This document shows positions 45,772-58,859 of a DNA stretch of 64,000 nt, one piece after another (position 1 is the stretch's first letter; every line of letters begins with the position of its first letter). The stretch spans positions 390,996 to 454,995 of the forward strand of contig JAQGDQ010000061.1 in assembly GCA_030141605.1 (NCBI GenBank), written 5' to 3'. The notes under the pieces are model-generated. The model saw only the letters and a program-made list of their open reading frames with translations, was not told the DNA's origin and searched no databases. Made by a program: the position numbers and the translations under genes. This DNA comes from Tubiluchus corallicola. Its lineage: Eukaryota > Priapulida > Priapulimorpha > Priapulimorphida > Tubiluchidae.

Positions 45772-48700
45772 ATGATCACCTTTCGGAGAGTCGTTTTATT
45801 GGATCTGCTACTGTGGTTTGGCCTTGTAACTTCGCAGAGTCCGAACCATCAGGGATATTTATTAGATTACCTAGATCGACCTGCATATTCCTCAAATTCC
45901 AAGGCAGATAGTGATAGTTTTGCTTTTCTGAGTGCAAATGACAACGACAACGAAGTGCAATTGTCAAGAGATGAACAAATTTATAATCAAGAAACTGTCT
46001 CAGTACGTCAACAAATACCAGAGCAAGCTGATCAAAATGACTTATATAACGTCCAGAAAGTGGAGTCATCAGAATTTCAGCCAAGGAGAAAAGTAGTAAC
46101 AACTGATGGCGGAACTAGGTCTGGTTTTCAACAAGTTTTAGTCCGTGATGTGACCACCACCAGGAATCAGTACCAAACTTCCAGACATGTTACGCAGCCA
46201 TCAAAACAATTGGAGTTGACGAAACGTCAAACAGGTTACTCTGGGATGTTAAATTCGCGAGAGCAAGATGCTATTACTAATCCCAGAGCGGCAAAGACTT
46301 CATTTAAGCTGATGTCATCATCTGGTCGTGTTACATCAAGGATACCCTCTCGTCTTCAACAGCGCCAAACCAATGAGAAAAGTGTTCAGCGTAGTTCTCC
46401 AGGTGTGACTTATTGGTCTCGTCCTGATGTTGTCAGTAAAACGCTTCGAACTAGCAGTGATTCTGGAAATTTGCAAAATTACAGGCAACCACAGCCTAGG
46501 ATAAGTAATGGATATCCACACCAAGTTTCGAGCGGAGCAACATCAAGAAATCATGTTCACTCTCCTCCATCTTATAGCAAAGCTCTGCTCACTGTACCAA
46601 ATGCGCAAAGTTACGGTAGACAAATCAGGAACACCAAGTCATCAAGGAATGGCAACACTGCAAGTTCATTCTCTGCGGTGTATGGAAGCCTGGGAGTTCC
46701 GATATCTTCTAAAAATGACAAAAGATCTTTTTCATCTTCTTATGGCAGTGTTGCCGTTCCTTTATCTTCAGGCAAACAACAGGTTTCCTCATTACCAATG
46801 CGTGTGTATGCTTCAAAGTCTTCTTCTTCTTCATCAAGTTCTTTTGAACGAAGACGTCCACAGACTAGGGACACTCAACGTCCTAGGTCTACTGTAAGAT
46901 CAATTCCAAACGTCCGTAACTTGCGTCCTACTTATAGGAATACGGCTACACCTTCGCCTAACGTCTTCCTTACGTCAACGTATGGGCCTGTTAGTGTAGG
47001 TCATCTTCAAGGTAGTGGTAAACGATCGAGCAGCGTAAGTTTTGACCGGCAGGGGGCGTCTAGTGGTGTGCTTTATGCTCGCGATGATGGCGAAGCTGCA
47101 GAAAGAGCAGCAAAGACGAGAGGATACGAATACAAATACAGGTGAGTACGAAATCATGTCGCAGTAAAAAATCATTAATATGCAAAAGCAGCTGAGTACA
47201 AAAGCCTAATGCAGCGTAATAGGAGCAGCGACCACGTATATCTGGTCATTACTGTATTCACTGAGTTTTCTTTTGTGATGTGCAGTTACCTAGTTACCTG
47301 CTAATCTGCTTCCAAAAAACAGCTTCTTCGCCCATCTGATTCGTGTTTAGAGGAAATAACTATGAGGAAAAGCCGTTATTTTAGTTAAATTTATGTATTA
47401 ATGTGTTATCGGGCTAACGTCATTATTCACACTCTCAATTTGAAGATTATTATTAACTATGGAATGGATCCACAATTACCAAATTTTGAAACCAAGGGGT
47501 TGTCCTGAAAGAAAGGAAATGTGAAAAAATCGGTACAGAGCCTGTATTTGAACTAGAGACTTTTCCCTTACGTCATGAGTGTTAGACTTCTGTATGCCAG
47601 CGAGTCCTAATTTAATCCTTATAGCTGATAAAATAACTCAGCACTTCGTTTTTCAGTAATTAGTATAGTATTTACTCTAGCGTTAGCCAATTAGGATTCG
47701 TCGTGATCACTGAGACACAGTTGTCTAGCAGTCATGGTTTCGCCTTGTAAGGGGAAATCCCTGGTTCAATTACTGTCAGTGTCCCGGCTTTTTCAGCTTT
47801 TTTCTTTTTTGGACAGTTTGGTTTTAAAATTTAATCACTGTGGACCGATTCCGTCATGGTAACTGGCACGCGTTCGGTTTCGAATCTAAGCCCTTTTCCG
47901 CACACGTCGTTTTCGAGTGCTTTCGAGTACTGTCAGATGTGCTTCGTAACTGACATCATTCTGCTCTCTCAGTCTACTACTCTCTTGTCCATGTAAGAAC
48001 GAAATTAACACAATGAATAAGCGTCATCTTGAGAGGTTATTACTTCTCCCGCTGGCATATACTAATTTGCTTCTGCCAGGGCAGTATTACACTTATTACT
48101 CCTTTCATAATCGATCTGTCTCATGAGTTTTGTATTACTGTTTCATGATGGGATGGAAAGAAAGCTATTTATCACTAGGATTTTACTGCGTTGACGCCCC
48201 ATCGATAGTAACAAATTTATATTGAAGGGAAATGAATTTAAGAGGCCCTGATAGGGCTGCACTTACAGTAGTCAACGATAATGCGGTTCACTTTAGTGAC
48301 CACAGTGACCGCGCATAATCCACTCCACGTCTAGGGTCAGCAAGCGTGTCTTAAAACGGACAGCGATGCTATAAAAGCATAATTTGAACTAAAATCATTT
48401 TATAAAGTTTTGATATGCCCACCAAACATTTTAATAGCATTTGTTTTTCATCGTCCATCGTGACAATTTCATAAAATTAATTGTAAAAACGAACCGGTTT
48501 TATTGGGCAGGGAGACGATTGTTGCTTTTTATGATCGTTACAAAAATCATAACATTAAATCAATTTAGTTTAAATAGTTATAGTTTTGCAGTAAAAGCTT
48601 GTTAGTTATTTATTTTCGAAATTTTTTTGTTGTCGCATGAATCCTTTTATACGTTATTATATAATGTGTTTTGCGATCAAAAAGCATCAAGCAAAAAGCA

Positions 48701-49846
48701 TCAAGCTTAAGTCATATACCTGCAACACAAGAATACGACACATATTTGATTGACTCATTCGTGACCTGCTCATAATGCTATACACCTATAGACATAATCA
48801 CTGTGATCCTAATTGCTCTATCATTCGCAGCTTTTGTTCACTTCTGATACCATGCTTATTTTGCTACTTACAGACGCTATTGTGAATCCTGGATAGCAGG
48901 GTTTTAGCAAAATTACTTGGAAGAAAAGGATTTTTTTAGGTAAACACACATTTCCCCCATGATGTAGGTGTTGTTTTAAACAAACAGTAATTTTCGCATG
49001 TGTGAACTGTATCTCATAGAAAAAAGGCTAGGGAGAAGTATTCTTGAAACGGCTTAATAGCCATCGCTACTTGTGATTTCTACAAATCTACCGATGCGTA
49101 TAATGTCACGCGCAGACGCATTTATGATTAATAAAATGCAAGGGGCTCCAATCTACATTCCATTCTCACAGTTGAAATATCGTCTCAGCTAGTCAATTAT
49201 ACATACTGCTAACATATTTTGTGACTCTTGGGCGTCACACTTGAAAAAAACAACTGAAAAAACTTTTGTCATTGGTCATTGATACATTATAATATATAAT
49301 CAGCAAACACAATTTTTGCGCAGTGCATATGAAACATAAAACGCATGTTAATGAATATACCGAACTGCAGGCGATACCTCACCGACAAGGGCTAAAACTA
49401 CCCAGGTTGGTTCGGTACCAGCAGATGCGCGGGCCAAGCAGTCTATAACTCTTCTGACATCCATCCACGAAATAACAGAATGATTTGCCAGAAAAAACGA
49501 GACCTTTATTGGCAAATTACACGAAGTAGATTCAAAAATAATGAAGAAATAGATTTCACACCCGTCGTGGATTAATCTAATTGGACCAGTAAAAAAGTAG
49601 AGAAGATTGCTTTTATACAGGCAGATGCATAACTTGACTTCAACAGAAACTTACATTTAGCGTGAAAGGGGTGTTCAGAACAATATTTTTCTCGATTATG
49701 TAATTTCTTTAAACAATAATCGCAAATGGGTATGTTTTATTATTGTTTCGTTTTTATGTTTCAGTGAAGGACATAGATTTGAACAACCCCGGATGCTCTA
49801 CCGATACTCTGTAGAAGAACCGATTTGGGGATATCCTGCGAAATGA
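45772..49846 (+). CDS. secreted, cysteine-free, Ser/Arg/Gln-rich protein, 2 exons, 483 aa
   Basis: CDS join(45772..47141, 49765..49846). Exon 1 ends in AG/GTGAGT in phase 2 and exon 2 begins after TTTCAG, joining as YKY-S-EGHRFEQPRMLYRYSVEE and ending GYPAK-stop. The N-terminus (RRVVLLDLLLWFGLVTS) is a clear signal peptide. The mature chain has no cysteine and is rich in Ser, Arg, Gln, Thr and Tyr. A degenerate motif recurs: YGSLGVP (about 304), YGSVAVP (324) and YGPVSVG (404). Several dibasic sites (KR, RRR) are present, and a nine-Ser run lies near 347. No known domain is recognised; a structural extracellular-matrix or coat component is one possibility. A TTTTTTAG acceptor-like site at 45749-45756, just upstream of the ATG, may mark a 5' UTR intron or a trans-splice site. 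The AATAAA at 49993 gives a short 3' UTR. Confidence 0.75.
47545..47790. mobile_element. two tRNA-like SINE relics in opposite orientation
   Basis: At about 47550-47615 a - strand tRNA-like head is seen (TTTGAACTAGAGAC then ATGAGTGTTAGAC). At about 47715-47790 a + strand one is seen (TAGCAGTCATGG, GGTTCAATT at 47763). Part of the left flank (GAAATGTGAAAAAATC) also occurs near 18276, so it is a dispersed repeat. It lies in the intron of the secreted-protein gene. Confidence 0.45.
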
Positions 49847-49992
49847 GCTCGAGAACGCCCAGTTATGTAAAGCTTTCTTCTTCTTTTCCTCCCCTTCCTC
49901 CTCCTTCTCCTCTTCTTCATTTTCTTATTGTCTGATACAGATATGGTGTTGTCATAGTGGACAGGTTGTTCACTGTGTTAACTGTGACCGAG

Positions 49993-49998
49993 AATAAA
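49993..49998 (+). terminator. poly(A) signal of the secreted Ser/Arg-rich protein gene
   Basis: AATAAA 147 bases after the stop, followed by a T/G-rich stretch. A CT-rich run at 49870-49925 lies between. Confidence 0.5.
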
Positions 49999-50070
49999 TC
50001 AAACGTGAATTTTATTGTTTCAATGTGGTTTTTTTACTTTTTTCATGATAACGAGAGCAAGAACAACACC

Positions 50071-50373
50071 ATGGCCAAACAGATCTCTTTATTAATTACA
50101 TTGCATGCGTGTATATTGACAACCACGTTAGCAGCAACAGCTAGAGCAACACAAACAATGACTAAAGACGGTAATCACGAGCTCGACGACAAGAAAAAAC
50201 TACCAATTAAATGTAACAAGTTTTCAAAATTAGTGCATTTATTAATTCTATTGTTAAATTCTAGCAAAACGTTGTTTGCACGCGTGGCGTTGTGCGTGTG
50301 TCCAGTTGCCACCAGAGAGATCTGCCAAATATTCACTCAACGGTATCTTTTTAGCTGGCAAATGTATAATTAA
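50071..50373 (+). CDS. possible small secreted protein (100 aa), or first exon of one
   Basis: The ATG at 50071 sits in an ideal start context (ACACCATGGCC) and opens MAKQISLLITLHACILTTTL, a convincing signal peptide, followed by AATARATQTMTKDGNHELDD and a Lys run. Read straight on it ends at 50373 with four cysteines. Alternatively the frame may splice out near 50212. No family is recognised. It is 225 bases past the stop of the preceding gene on the same strand. Confidence 0.33.
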   Translation: MAKQISLLITLHACILTTTLAATARATQTMTKDGNHELDDKKKLPIKCNKFSKLVHLLILLLNSSKTLFARVALCVCPVATREICQIFTQRYLFSWQMYN

Positions 50374-50978
50374 ACTTCAACAATTCTTCATGCAGAATGT
50401 TATAAGTATAAAAAAATTATCAAAGCGAGAAGAAATAAAGGCTGGAACGCCTGTTTTAGGCGATACTAATACATCAGCTTAGTATACATTAACTGCTGAT
50501 TAAGCTGCATAATGCAAGACAATGTAATGGTTTATACATGTGCAAACCATCATGCGCACATAAATCTCTAGATCAACTTTTCAAAACTTGACATAATCAT
50601 CCTCTAGAGCAGAACAAGCGACATTACCAGCTCTCAGGGAAAAAGCTTTTATTATATTACTTGCTAACTGATGTAAGTGATGTTCCAGTAGTATACCGAA
50701 TGATAGCTCAATGATTATTTTATGTTCACGAGAGGCTTTAACGCCGAGAGACTTGAACGGAGATATAGGGAAATTTATTCCGCACAAAGGCTCCTCTACC
50801 AGTAATGAAAAATGTCTTTTCGTTTAACAACGAAGCTAATATAATAACAAATTTGTACTTTTAACTTTATAGGTTGTTTTGAAGGCATGTATCTTCGGTA
50901 TTTACATGATTTTTCATAAATCTGTTACTGATGCAGGCCATTTGAAACCAGGTACACGTTAAGAAATTATGGTGAGCG
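50374..50978. other. intergenic, no gene seen
   Basis: Short domain-free frames only. Confidence 0.4.
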
Positions 50979-51988
50979 ATAAAATGGCATAGAAAAAAAT
51001 GACACGGTATAAATGGCATAGGAAAAAATGGCGCAGGAAAAATGGCACATGTAAAAATAGCACATGTAAAAATAGCACAAATGGACAAGTAATGAAAATG
51101 ACACATGTGTTATTTTTATGCAATTGATGTCTATAATAAAACCAGAATGCGCTCAGAGGAAGCAGATCTCTGCCAAGGCAGGAACAATCCTAAACTTATT
51201 CGTCTCACTATTTTGATTAAAAAAATTAACACAAAGATAAACAAGCAAACATACAAAAATGTACCTGTATTGGTATTATATGGACTAGCAGAAAACTCAC
51301 AAAATATTTGCTCATTAAATAGATTTATGATCTATAATGCACGAATATTCCACATAGTGTTTAACTACCTTTTTAGCCATTAATTTTGGTGATGGTAATA
51401 GACTGACAAATATGTACGTACCAACTCATCTTATAAGGCTACATACATTAATAAACAAAGGTTATACAGCGTTACACAGTTTTGCAAGCGAGAATTTCAC
51501 GAAATGAAATTGGAACCAACTCGTGGTTGTTTGTCCAGATGGAGATAACAGAAAATAAGTACTTAACACTCCCTCTGAGACCTCCACGAAGTGTTTTACG
51601 AATGTTTTTTGTACGTGGTGTTTGGTCAAGTTTTGCGAAAAAAAAGAACCAGCAAAGAGATTCCCAATTTGGCACTCCAAACCGCCTTTCTTCGCAAGGT
51701 TCTTGGAAATCTGTTAGAAGGTTTTTGCGTGATAGGCTGACTGCCTTAACAGACAAAAAAACCAAACAAATACACAAATAAACAAACTGTGTTTTAGCAT
51801 AACTTCCTTGGCAGACGTAAAAATAACTAAAATAACTATCCCCCACTGTAACCCTAACCCTAAACACATATTTTACTAAGTGTGCCATTTTTTCCTGTGC
51901 CATTTTACCTACTTTTCCATTTGTGCCATTTTTCTTGTGCTATTTTTTTCCTGTGCCATTTTGCCGTCATCTTCCTGTGCCATTTTAC
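50979..51988. mobile_element. inverted-repeat element with AATGGCAC-type subrepeats
   Basis: The left end (50979-51105) is a run of units like AAAAATGGCACAGG or AAAAATAGCACATG. The right end (51881-51988) is the same run in reverse complement (CCTGTGCCATTTT). The roughly 775-bp centre has no recognised transposase and holds a telomere-like ACCCTAACCCTAAA at 51850. Inverted ends made of short subrepeats are typical of fold-back elements. Confidence 0.7.
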
Positions 51989-52125
51989 ATTCAGAAATTA
52001 AATCGAAAAAATATCGTAATTATTAAGGCTAGCACTTTCACTTTGAGCTAGCTAAAAAATAAAGTTAACACCTAAAATTTGTTGACACTATTGATCCTTG
52101 AGGTAACCCGAGACGCTATTGTATC

Positions 52126-52206
52126 TAAGGTCCTATTTACACTGCGAACGTTTGACGCATGAGTCAGACACATGCGTCAAAAACGGACCTTGTAAATAGG
52201 CCCTAA
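52126..52206. repeat. imperfect hairpin, about 33-bp arms (MITE-like)
   Basis: CTATTTACA...TTTGACGCATG on the left pairs with CATGCGTCAAA...TGTAAATAG on the right around a 9-nt loop. Confidence 0.8.
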
Positions 52207-52235
52207 TACGGATAAGTTTTAATATTTTATGTGGG

Positions 52236-52620
52236 TTGGACTTGGACCATGGACTCGTATGTACAAGTGTCACGTGGGAAGCCCTTTACAGCAGCCATAA
52301 GTACTTGTCTTCTAGAGTTAAAATCAGCACATTTGCTGTTCATTATATCATGTCATGTGCGCAAAAGACTTTCAAATCCATTTTCCCTTGGGCTTCTGAT
52401 CTTTTGAATTCTTTACGAGAAACCTGTTTCACTGAAACCTACAATCTCACTCTATATAAGAAGAGCGTCAACAGATTTCTTCATCACAGGCAAAATAGTT
52501 ACGCGAATGTTGCGTAGTTTTCCTCTAGGCATTTGTTCATATCTTCACATTTTTGCAGTAGCACCTTACCTTGCGTTGCCAACGTGGTTGTTCTGTATAA
52601 AATTTACAAAATAAACAGCC
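52236..52620 (+). mobile_element. possible LINE 3' fragment
   Basis: An open frame ends with ASDLLNSLRETCFTETYNLT and LYKKSVNRFLHH. This resembles the 'WN-LP...FK..L' end of LINE reverse transcriptases, and an AATAAAC lies downstream near 52610. The match is weak. Confidence 0.3.
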
Positions 52621-55192
52621 AATTGTTGAAAATCTCGGTGTCATTGTTAATAATCCGCGTAAGTGAGATAACTGTACTGTAAAAAGTAACATAATAAATT
52701 ATAATATTGTTAAATCAAACATTCATTTATCAACCTAACTACAAATATACATAAAATTATATGTTAGTTAGCTCTGTTTTTTAGAAACTACTAATTTAGG
52801 AAATCAAGCCGGTTAAATTAATTTATTGTCTGCACCTCATTACTCACTAGTGCTGCCTGTGATCATTTACTATTTTAACATATTAAAATTATAGCTGACC
52901 TGATGACCTTTTGGTCGGCTCGCTATCCTCTCTCCTTTTCACTTATTACTAGCAATTAGGCCTTATTTACCGGTATACTATTCAACTATTGCACCATTGC
53001 AGATTGGAAGTGGGAACAGTACATTTGTAAATCGGAGAAAAAATAAATTTCAATTCAATTCAATTCCATACACGATAAATTGTCACAACGCCTACGTGCC
53101 ACGTTGTTTATATGTTCTCTGATTTGTCATTGCCCAGCCACGGAAAGCTTCCATTGGTGGCGTTGTACTTTGTAGACTGCCTGCGTGGGACTAGCAGATT
53201 GGTTTGGAACCTGTCCACAGTTTAGATGATAAATTATTCTGTGGACAACAGTTACAACACATCGAATAAACAAAGAAAATTTGGTGATACTGCAAAAAAA
53301 CTAAAAAAGGTTTTCGCCCATTATCATATATCATCTAATAAACGCTGGACGTTAAGATGCTTTCGAACACTCGTATTTGGGGGAAACTGATCAACAAAAT
53401 TTGTCAATCAAATCGTTGATCGAAAAATAGAAAATAGAAGTAAACCGATTAAATTTTATTTTTTCTCTGCTTATCAAACATCTTTTCCCGAAGTGTATTG
53501 TGTATTATAGGTCAGCTCTCTGTGGACGTATAACCATGTATCAACAAATGAGAATTGCTTATTAGAAGCACACACACATGTAAATTCACACATATTGGTC
53601 ATTAGGTCTCATATGTAATAAACGTTACATGGAGGCGATGACGCCCAAGAGGCAGCAACATAATTAACAGCAGCTTGACACACATGATGCTGTTTAGGTT
53701 ATTAAATCTTATAGGTAGATGGTTTGTGCAATTATGAACTGAATCGCACAGGTGCGAGGATTTGTGAGTCCGTGTGAGAAGCTGAATCTGTGGAAGGATT
53801 TGTTAAAACGTTTAACTAAAGCCCAGAGCTTAAATCTTTTATCTAAATGAGATTCTGCTTCATTTTTAAGCAATTTTTCATGCAAAATGAAACACCATTA
53901 ACTAACGACAGAACTATAAACCGTTTCCGCTCATGACATGGAAGCACGCATAATTAATTTCGGAATAAATTAAATTATGTTGTTAATTACTCCAGCGCGT
54001 GTTAATTCACAAGAGGGTATGTTAAGATGAATGTTGTCAGTAGCATAGAATTTGAATTTTTTTAGTCAACGCGACTGAGGGCCAAATTGTTAAGATACCT
54101 GGTTTTGTATCGCAGCTTTTTGTTTTCACTCTAATGTTTATTCGTTTTACATGGCTTCTATTGATTTTATACAATTATTGTAATTATTATGCACACAGTA
54201 ATTTGCCAGATTAAAATTAAACATCAGGGTTACATTAATTTCCTTTAGTGCGCATAAAAGGCGTTTTAGTCACCTCATTATTCAGATTATCTCAGCGACA
54301 GACTTGTAACTACAGAGAATCTCAGTCTGGCTAGAAAAATAATCGTAAAACGGCCACAGAAAACGGTTTGCTTTTAATCCTCGTTTCAGTACTGAGGTAT
54401 GTCGTTTTCTAATCAGACTATGAAGCCAAACTGTGCAGGCTAAGGATTACGTTTCCTATGGCAGTTATAATGGTTATTTTTCTAATTATTCCAATTATAT
54501 ACAAACTAGCATTAAAAGTTGATAGCACAACAACTTTTCGGTCTTTTTTTTCATTTTACAACTTTTGTGGAATTCGGGAAGCAAGTCATCAGCATATTAT
54601 CATAGTTGTTAAAACAAAAAGCAACTAAATAAGTGGTTACTGTCCCTATAGAAAACAGATGTAAATCATGCGTGGTTAAATCAAATCAAGTTATTCGTTG
54701 CGCCTAATTAGATAAAGTTCTCAGAAATTTGATTTCCACCGGGAAAATTGTGCTTCATTACTGCCCCAAGAAATGAACCATAAATAATAATTAGCACATT
54801 GCGCGTCTTTAAATTAATGAAACTGACGTGCGCGACAAGGCGTAGCAAAGTACCTTATAGTGTGAGTGGAAAAACAAACCCTTGTGTGACCTTTTGAGTG
54901 TTGTTGTTTTTTGCTGTTTTTTGTCCACGGATTTACTCAAATTTGTGAACACTTAAGCTTACTAAGTTATCATGTTGTATTTTCCTTTAAACTTCAAGTG
55001 TGTGAGTTCTTGTAATTTTCCATGACGTAGGAAATATTTTATGGAAAGAAAAAAATTGAATTGAATTGAATCCAGGAACGTGATTTTGCAAAATAAGGTT
55101 GTCGAGAACAAACATATACTTCGAAATGCAGAATTTTAACGAGCAAAGAAGCATGCAGTCTAGCAGGTAGGTATTCAAGTAAGTAGATAAGT

Positions 55193-55195
<3 letters not shown>
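52621..55195. other. intergenic, no gene seen
   Basis: AT-rich. A CAATTCAATTCAATTCC-type short repeat at 53050-53067 has a related copy near 55055-55070. Confidence 0.4.

Positions 55196-55277
<82 letters not shown>
55196..55277. repeat. (GA)n microsatellite
   Basis: Uninterrupted GA dinucleotides. Confidence 0.97.
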
Positions 55278-55279
<2 letters not shown>

Positions 55280-58200
55280 CTTAAACAAATAAACAAACAC
55301 AAGTAAGAAGCTAGTATCAAGTAACGAGGTGCACCAAATGATTTTTTTAAAAACTTTTTCAAAAAGCTTCCCAAATTTCGCTCTTTGCCAGTTCGAGTTG
55401 CTGTACTTTTTAACTAATAACTGCAAAGCGTTTTTGAATGATACATGATGAGTCTTTTTTATCAGTATTTGTTATTAAGATCCATTACGCTCAATTTTGA
55501 TCTTCAAATGTATCGCCACTACTGACTCAATTATCTCGAAGATACAGCTGCCCATTTAACTTTGATAGCTTCTAATAATACACCTGTATGCGAAATAGCG
55601 TTGAAATTGAAATGTGCGTGCTTATCATGCATTCGGTCGTTCAACTTAAATTTATATCGGATTACGAAAACCTGCCATCGAGTAAGCAGAACAATGGATA
55701 TAAATTAGGTGGAAAATATTGCTTTGCTGGCGAATGTGGGCAAAATAATTATACTATTGCTTTGCGAAATTTTCGTTCAGAAACGAGGCAATAAAATAGC
55801 CTGTGATCAGCAAACAAACCATCAACAACATACAGCCAAACACAATTCTGATGAATAGAGTTCTCAATGGTTAACGTTGTAACGCCGATTGCTTATAAAA
55901 ATGTCTCTCATAATAACTTTCACAGCCAAGAATGTCGTCCATTGGTTATTATTGTTCATTAATTTTACCTGTCTTTTCTTGAACTGAAGCAGATCAAAAC
56001 ACTTCATCAAAACGTATTTTGGAATCAAAGGTAGAAGTTTATTCATAATTTATTCACGAAAATCGTTAGAGTACATTAAAAGTATCATCAAGGCAACGTA
56101 TTAAAAACAGCACACGCGTGATTACCATGAGACTTAAAAGTTACAAAATTTACATTAAAAGTGATCTTAACGTGAAATTAACGCAAAATATTCAGTTATG
56201 TTGTCATAAAAAACGAAGTAAGTTAAATCACAAACACCGGACAAGAAAATAATTTTTTATACCTGCCACAAAATTTTGTTGAGCTAGACATACACATAAA
56301 ATTGAAACACCAACACACAGGAAGATTTCCAGGAATTTTCACAGACCGATGGCTGTAAAATCTTTGAGCAAATCTGTTAACCAAAGTGACAAGACCCTAA
56401 GGACATAGTGACAGTGGATTATCACACACAACGAGAAAACTACTTGTTTTAAGCAGTTTGATGTAGGTCTGCTCATAATCTTACTGCATGCGCTTTAAAG
56501 AACAAGAAAAATGGTACTTGAAGTAGGGGTTTCAGAAAAATCACCTTAAAAAATTATATTACTTTATAGCAATTTTATGCGTATATTGTACTCGCGTTGA
56601 AAGAATTTTTTGTTTGTTACCATTTTAAATCTCCCGCAATACTGTTCCGATGGCGCCATTACATGACGTCACCTACGCACAACGTAAATCAGGAGAAGAA
56701 AAGGCAATGTTAAACTATGTCCCAAAAAACTTTCGATGCAAAATTATATTGCTTATCATTTCGCTTACCTGCTTGAAAGAGTTATGTAACTAGAAAAGAA
56801 AATTTTTAATGATTTAAAATACTTTCAATAATTGGTAAACTCAATAACCAAAAACGTGTTGTCATTGACAAAATTCAGTAATGTTAAATTTTACTTAGAT
56901 AGTGGTGTATGTGCTACAAATGCTCTGATATTTTTCAAACTTTACATAATATTATCTAAAGTTGTTTCAAATGACTTGTCATCAAAATGGCAGCGTCTAA
57001 CTGTCATCGTGGGAGTTTAGATTTACATGTTTTATACAGCATTATTACCAACGCAAGTCTAATAATTATGCAAAAAGGCAGTATGTAAGTGGTATAAATT
57101 TCAAGACGAATTTTTTAAGCTTATGTAAGTGGAGGGATTTCTTGTGCTTTAAATAAAGGTTTGCAACACTTAAAAGACTTATCACTCACAGGCTGACTGG
57201 CCTGCTCCAGACGAAAAAATAGAATTTTCATGTAAAGCTAGAAAGTCACCTGTGTTCTGTCTCACTGCTGCACGCAGATCTTCTATTAGCAGCCACGCTG
57301 TATAACTCCCGCGCAGTAAGGCGCACCCATTTTAACAATCAGTCGTTAAACAAGAGGGTGATGTAAGTTCATATAACATTGCGAAATGCTTGAAAAAATA
57401 ATCAAAGCATTCGAAGTGCCCATTTCACTAACTAAGCAAAAGTTTAAATTATTTTATCCTGTTTAATAATGTATTTTGGTGTGCGGCGAAATAGTAAAAC
57501 AGTGACGTTTTATCAGTTGAAGCGAACATTTTGAAATACTAAGAATTTTCTTTTTCAGTTACAAAAATTCTTTAATCAGGCAAGCGCAAAGTTAAGTTAT
57601 ATAACATTGCTTGAAAAGCTTTTTGCGACAAAATTTAAAATTCTCTTTTCGTCTCTTTAAATTCTCATGTACGGTAGAGTCGTCGACCGCTATAAGGCCA
57701 TACTTTTGTCGGTTGGTGCCTTATTTACATAAACAAATAATTCCATCTTTTACTAATTCAAGCCTTTCATTCATTAAGAGTGCGACTTTTTTTAACAATT
57801 CTGCACTCTGCAAGCCGGGATTCAGCACTGCTTTTTTTGTCAATAGGGTTGTGGCAGAACTTGAACCTAGCACAACTTCTAGTATAAGACAGTGAACTGG
57901 CAAAGCCCAGATGCGATTACATCTTCCATTTAAGAAGTAAATAGCCAGAAGCAGTATGAGAGGTGGTTGTAGCTAGACAGGAACGCAGGTCACTTATCAA
58001 GGATAATGCTCTAAGATACGGAAGAAGCATCAGCCACGTTTAGGTGTCAACACATCTATTCAGAACATGGTAAACAGCCAAGAATGTAAGGCAGATAAAA
58101 CTGATCAAAAGCAGTTTTTCGGACAGTCATCCATTCATTTGCTTAATTTAGCGTTGCTTAACTTTTATTGTCAAGTATATACTTAGTTAATTCCTTGGCT

Positions 58201-58698
58201 TTTAGTTGATTAGACTGGTTCACCTTAGTTTTGCGAATTTTCTGAAACGCCTGAAATACACCAATCCTTCTCTTCAAAGGAAAAGAATTTCAAGGCGAAT
58301 TTTTTAAGCTTTATGTAAGTTGAGGGCTTTCTTCTCCTTTAAGTCGTTGTAAACGTGGAAGAAATAAAATGCCATTTAGCCTACAATAAATGACGAATCT
58401 TAATAAAAAAATTTATTAAAAATAGAATTAGGCTGGTGAGCTGATACATAAAAGAACTGGTATTTGGTGTAAAGAAGCGAAAAGAAAACACTTACAAAAA
58501 TGCTGAACATACCAAAAAAAAAAATCCAGACTGCGTTAGAGTTTGTTCTCATAAGCTCGATTCCAGCAGTACAAGCTGTTGATACAGCTGTACAGTTTAT
58601 CTGTCGATGCAGCAAATGCGTTTATAGTGTTTTTCATAAATCAAACTATGCCTGCATGACAATACCGTTAGATAGTTCGCTTGATTGGTTTGGCTGAA
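55278..58698. other. intergenic with a short dispersed repeat, no gene seen
   Basis: Two related stretches of about 70 bp (57097-57170 and 58287-58357) share TTTCAAG(A/G)CGAATTTTTTAAGC and ATGTAAGT(G/T)GAGGG. Other frames are short and domain-free. Confidence 0.5.
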
Positions 58699-58704
58699 TT
58701 TATT
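58699..58704 (-). terminator. possible poly(A) signal of the GPCR gene
   Basis: TTTATT on the + strand reads AATAAA on the - strand, about 155 bases after the GPCR stop codon. Confidence 0.4.
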
Positions 58705-58859
58705 GCATAAATATGTTCTAATTAGCATAACGCCAGTCTAAATCATTTGCCGCAAACGTAGGCTTTCTGCAATTCCGCTGTCAGAGTGAGTGAGTTTAAA
58801 ACAGATTGCCATCAGTAATACAGCTGGAATGTAACAATAAGCTTATATTCTTGCTTATT

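Noticed and set aside
51462-51903. Open frames of 72-143 aa on both strands
   Set aside because: They lie inside the inverted-repeat element and overlap its ends, with no transposase motif.
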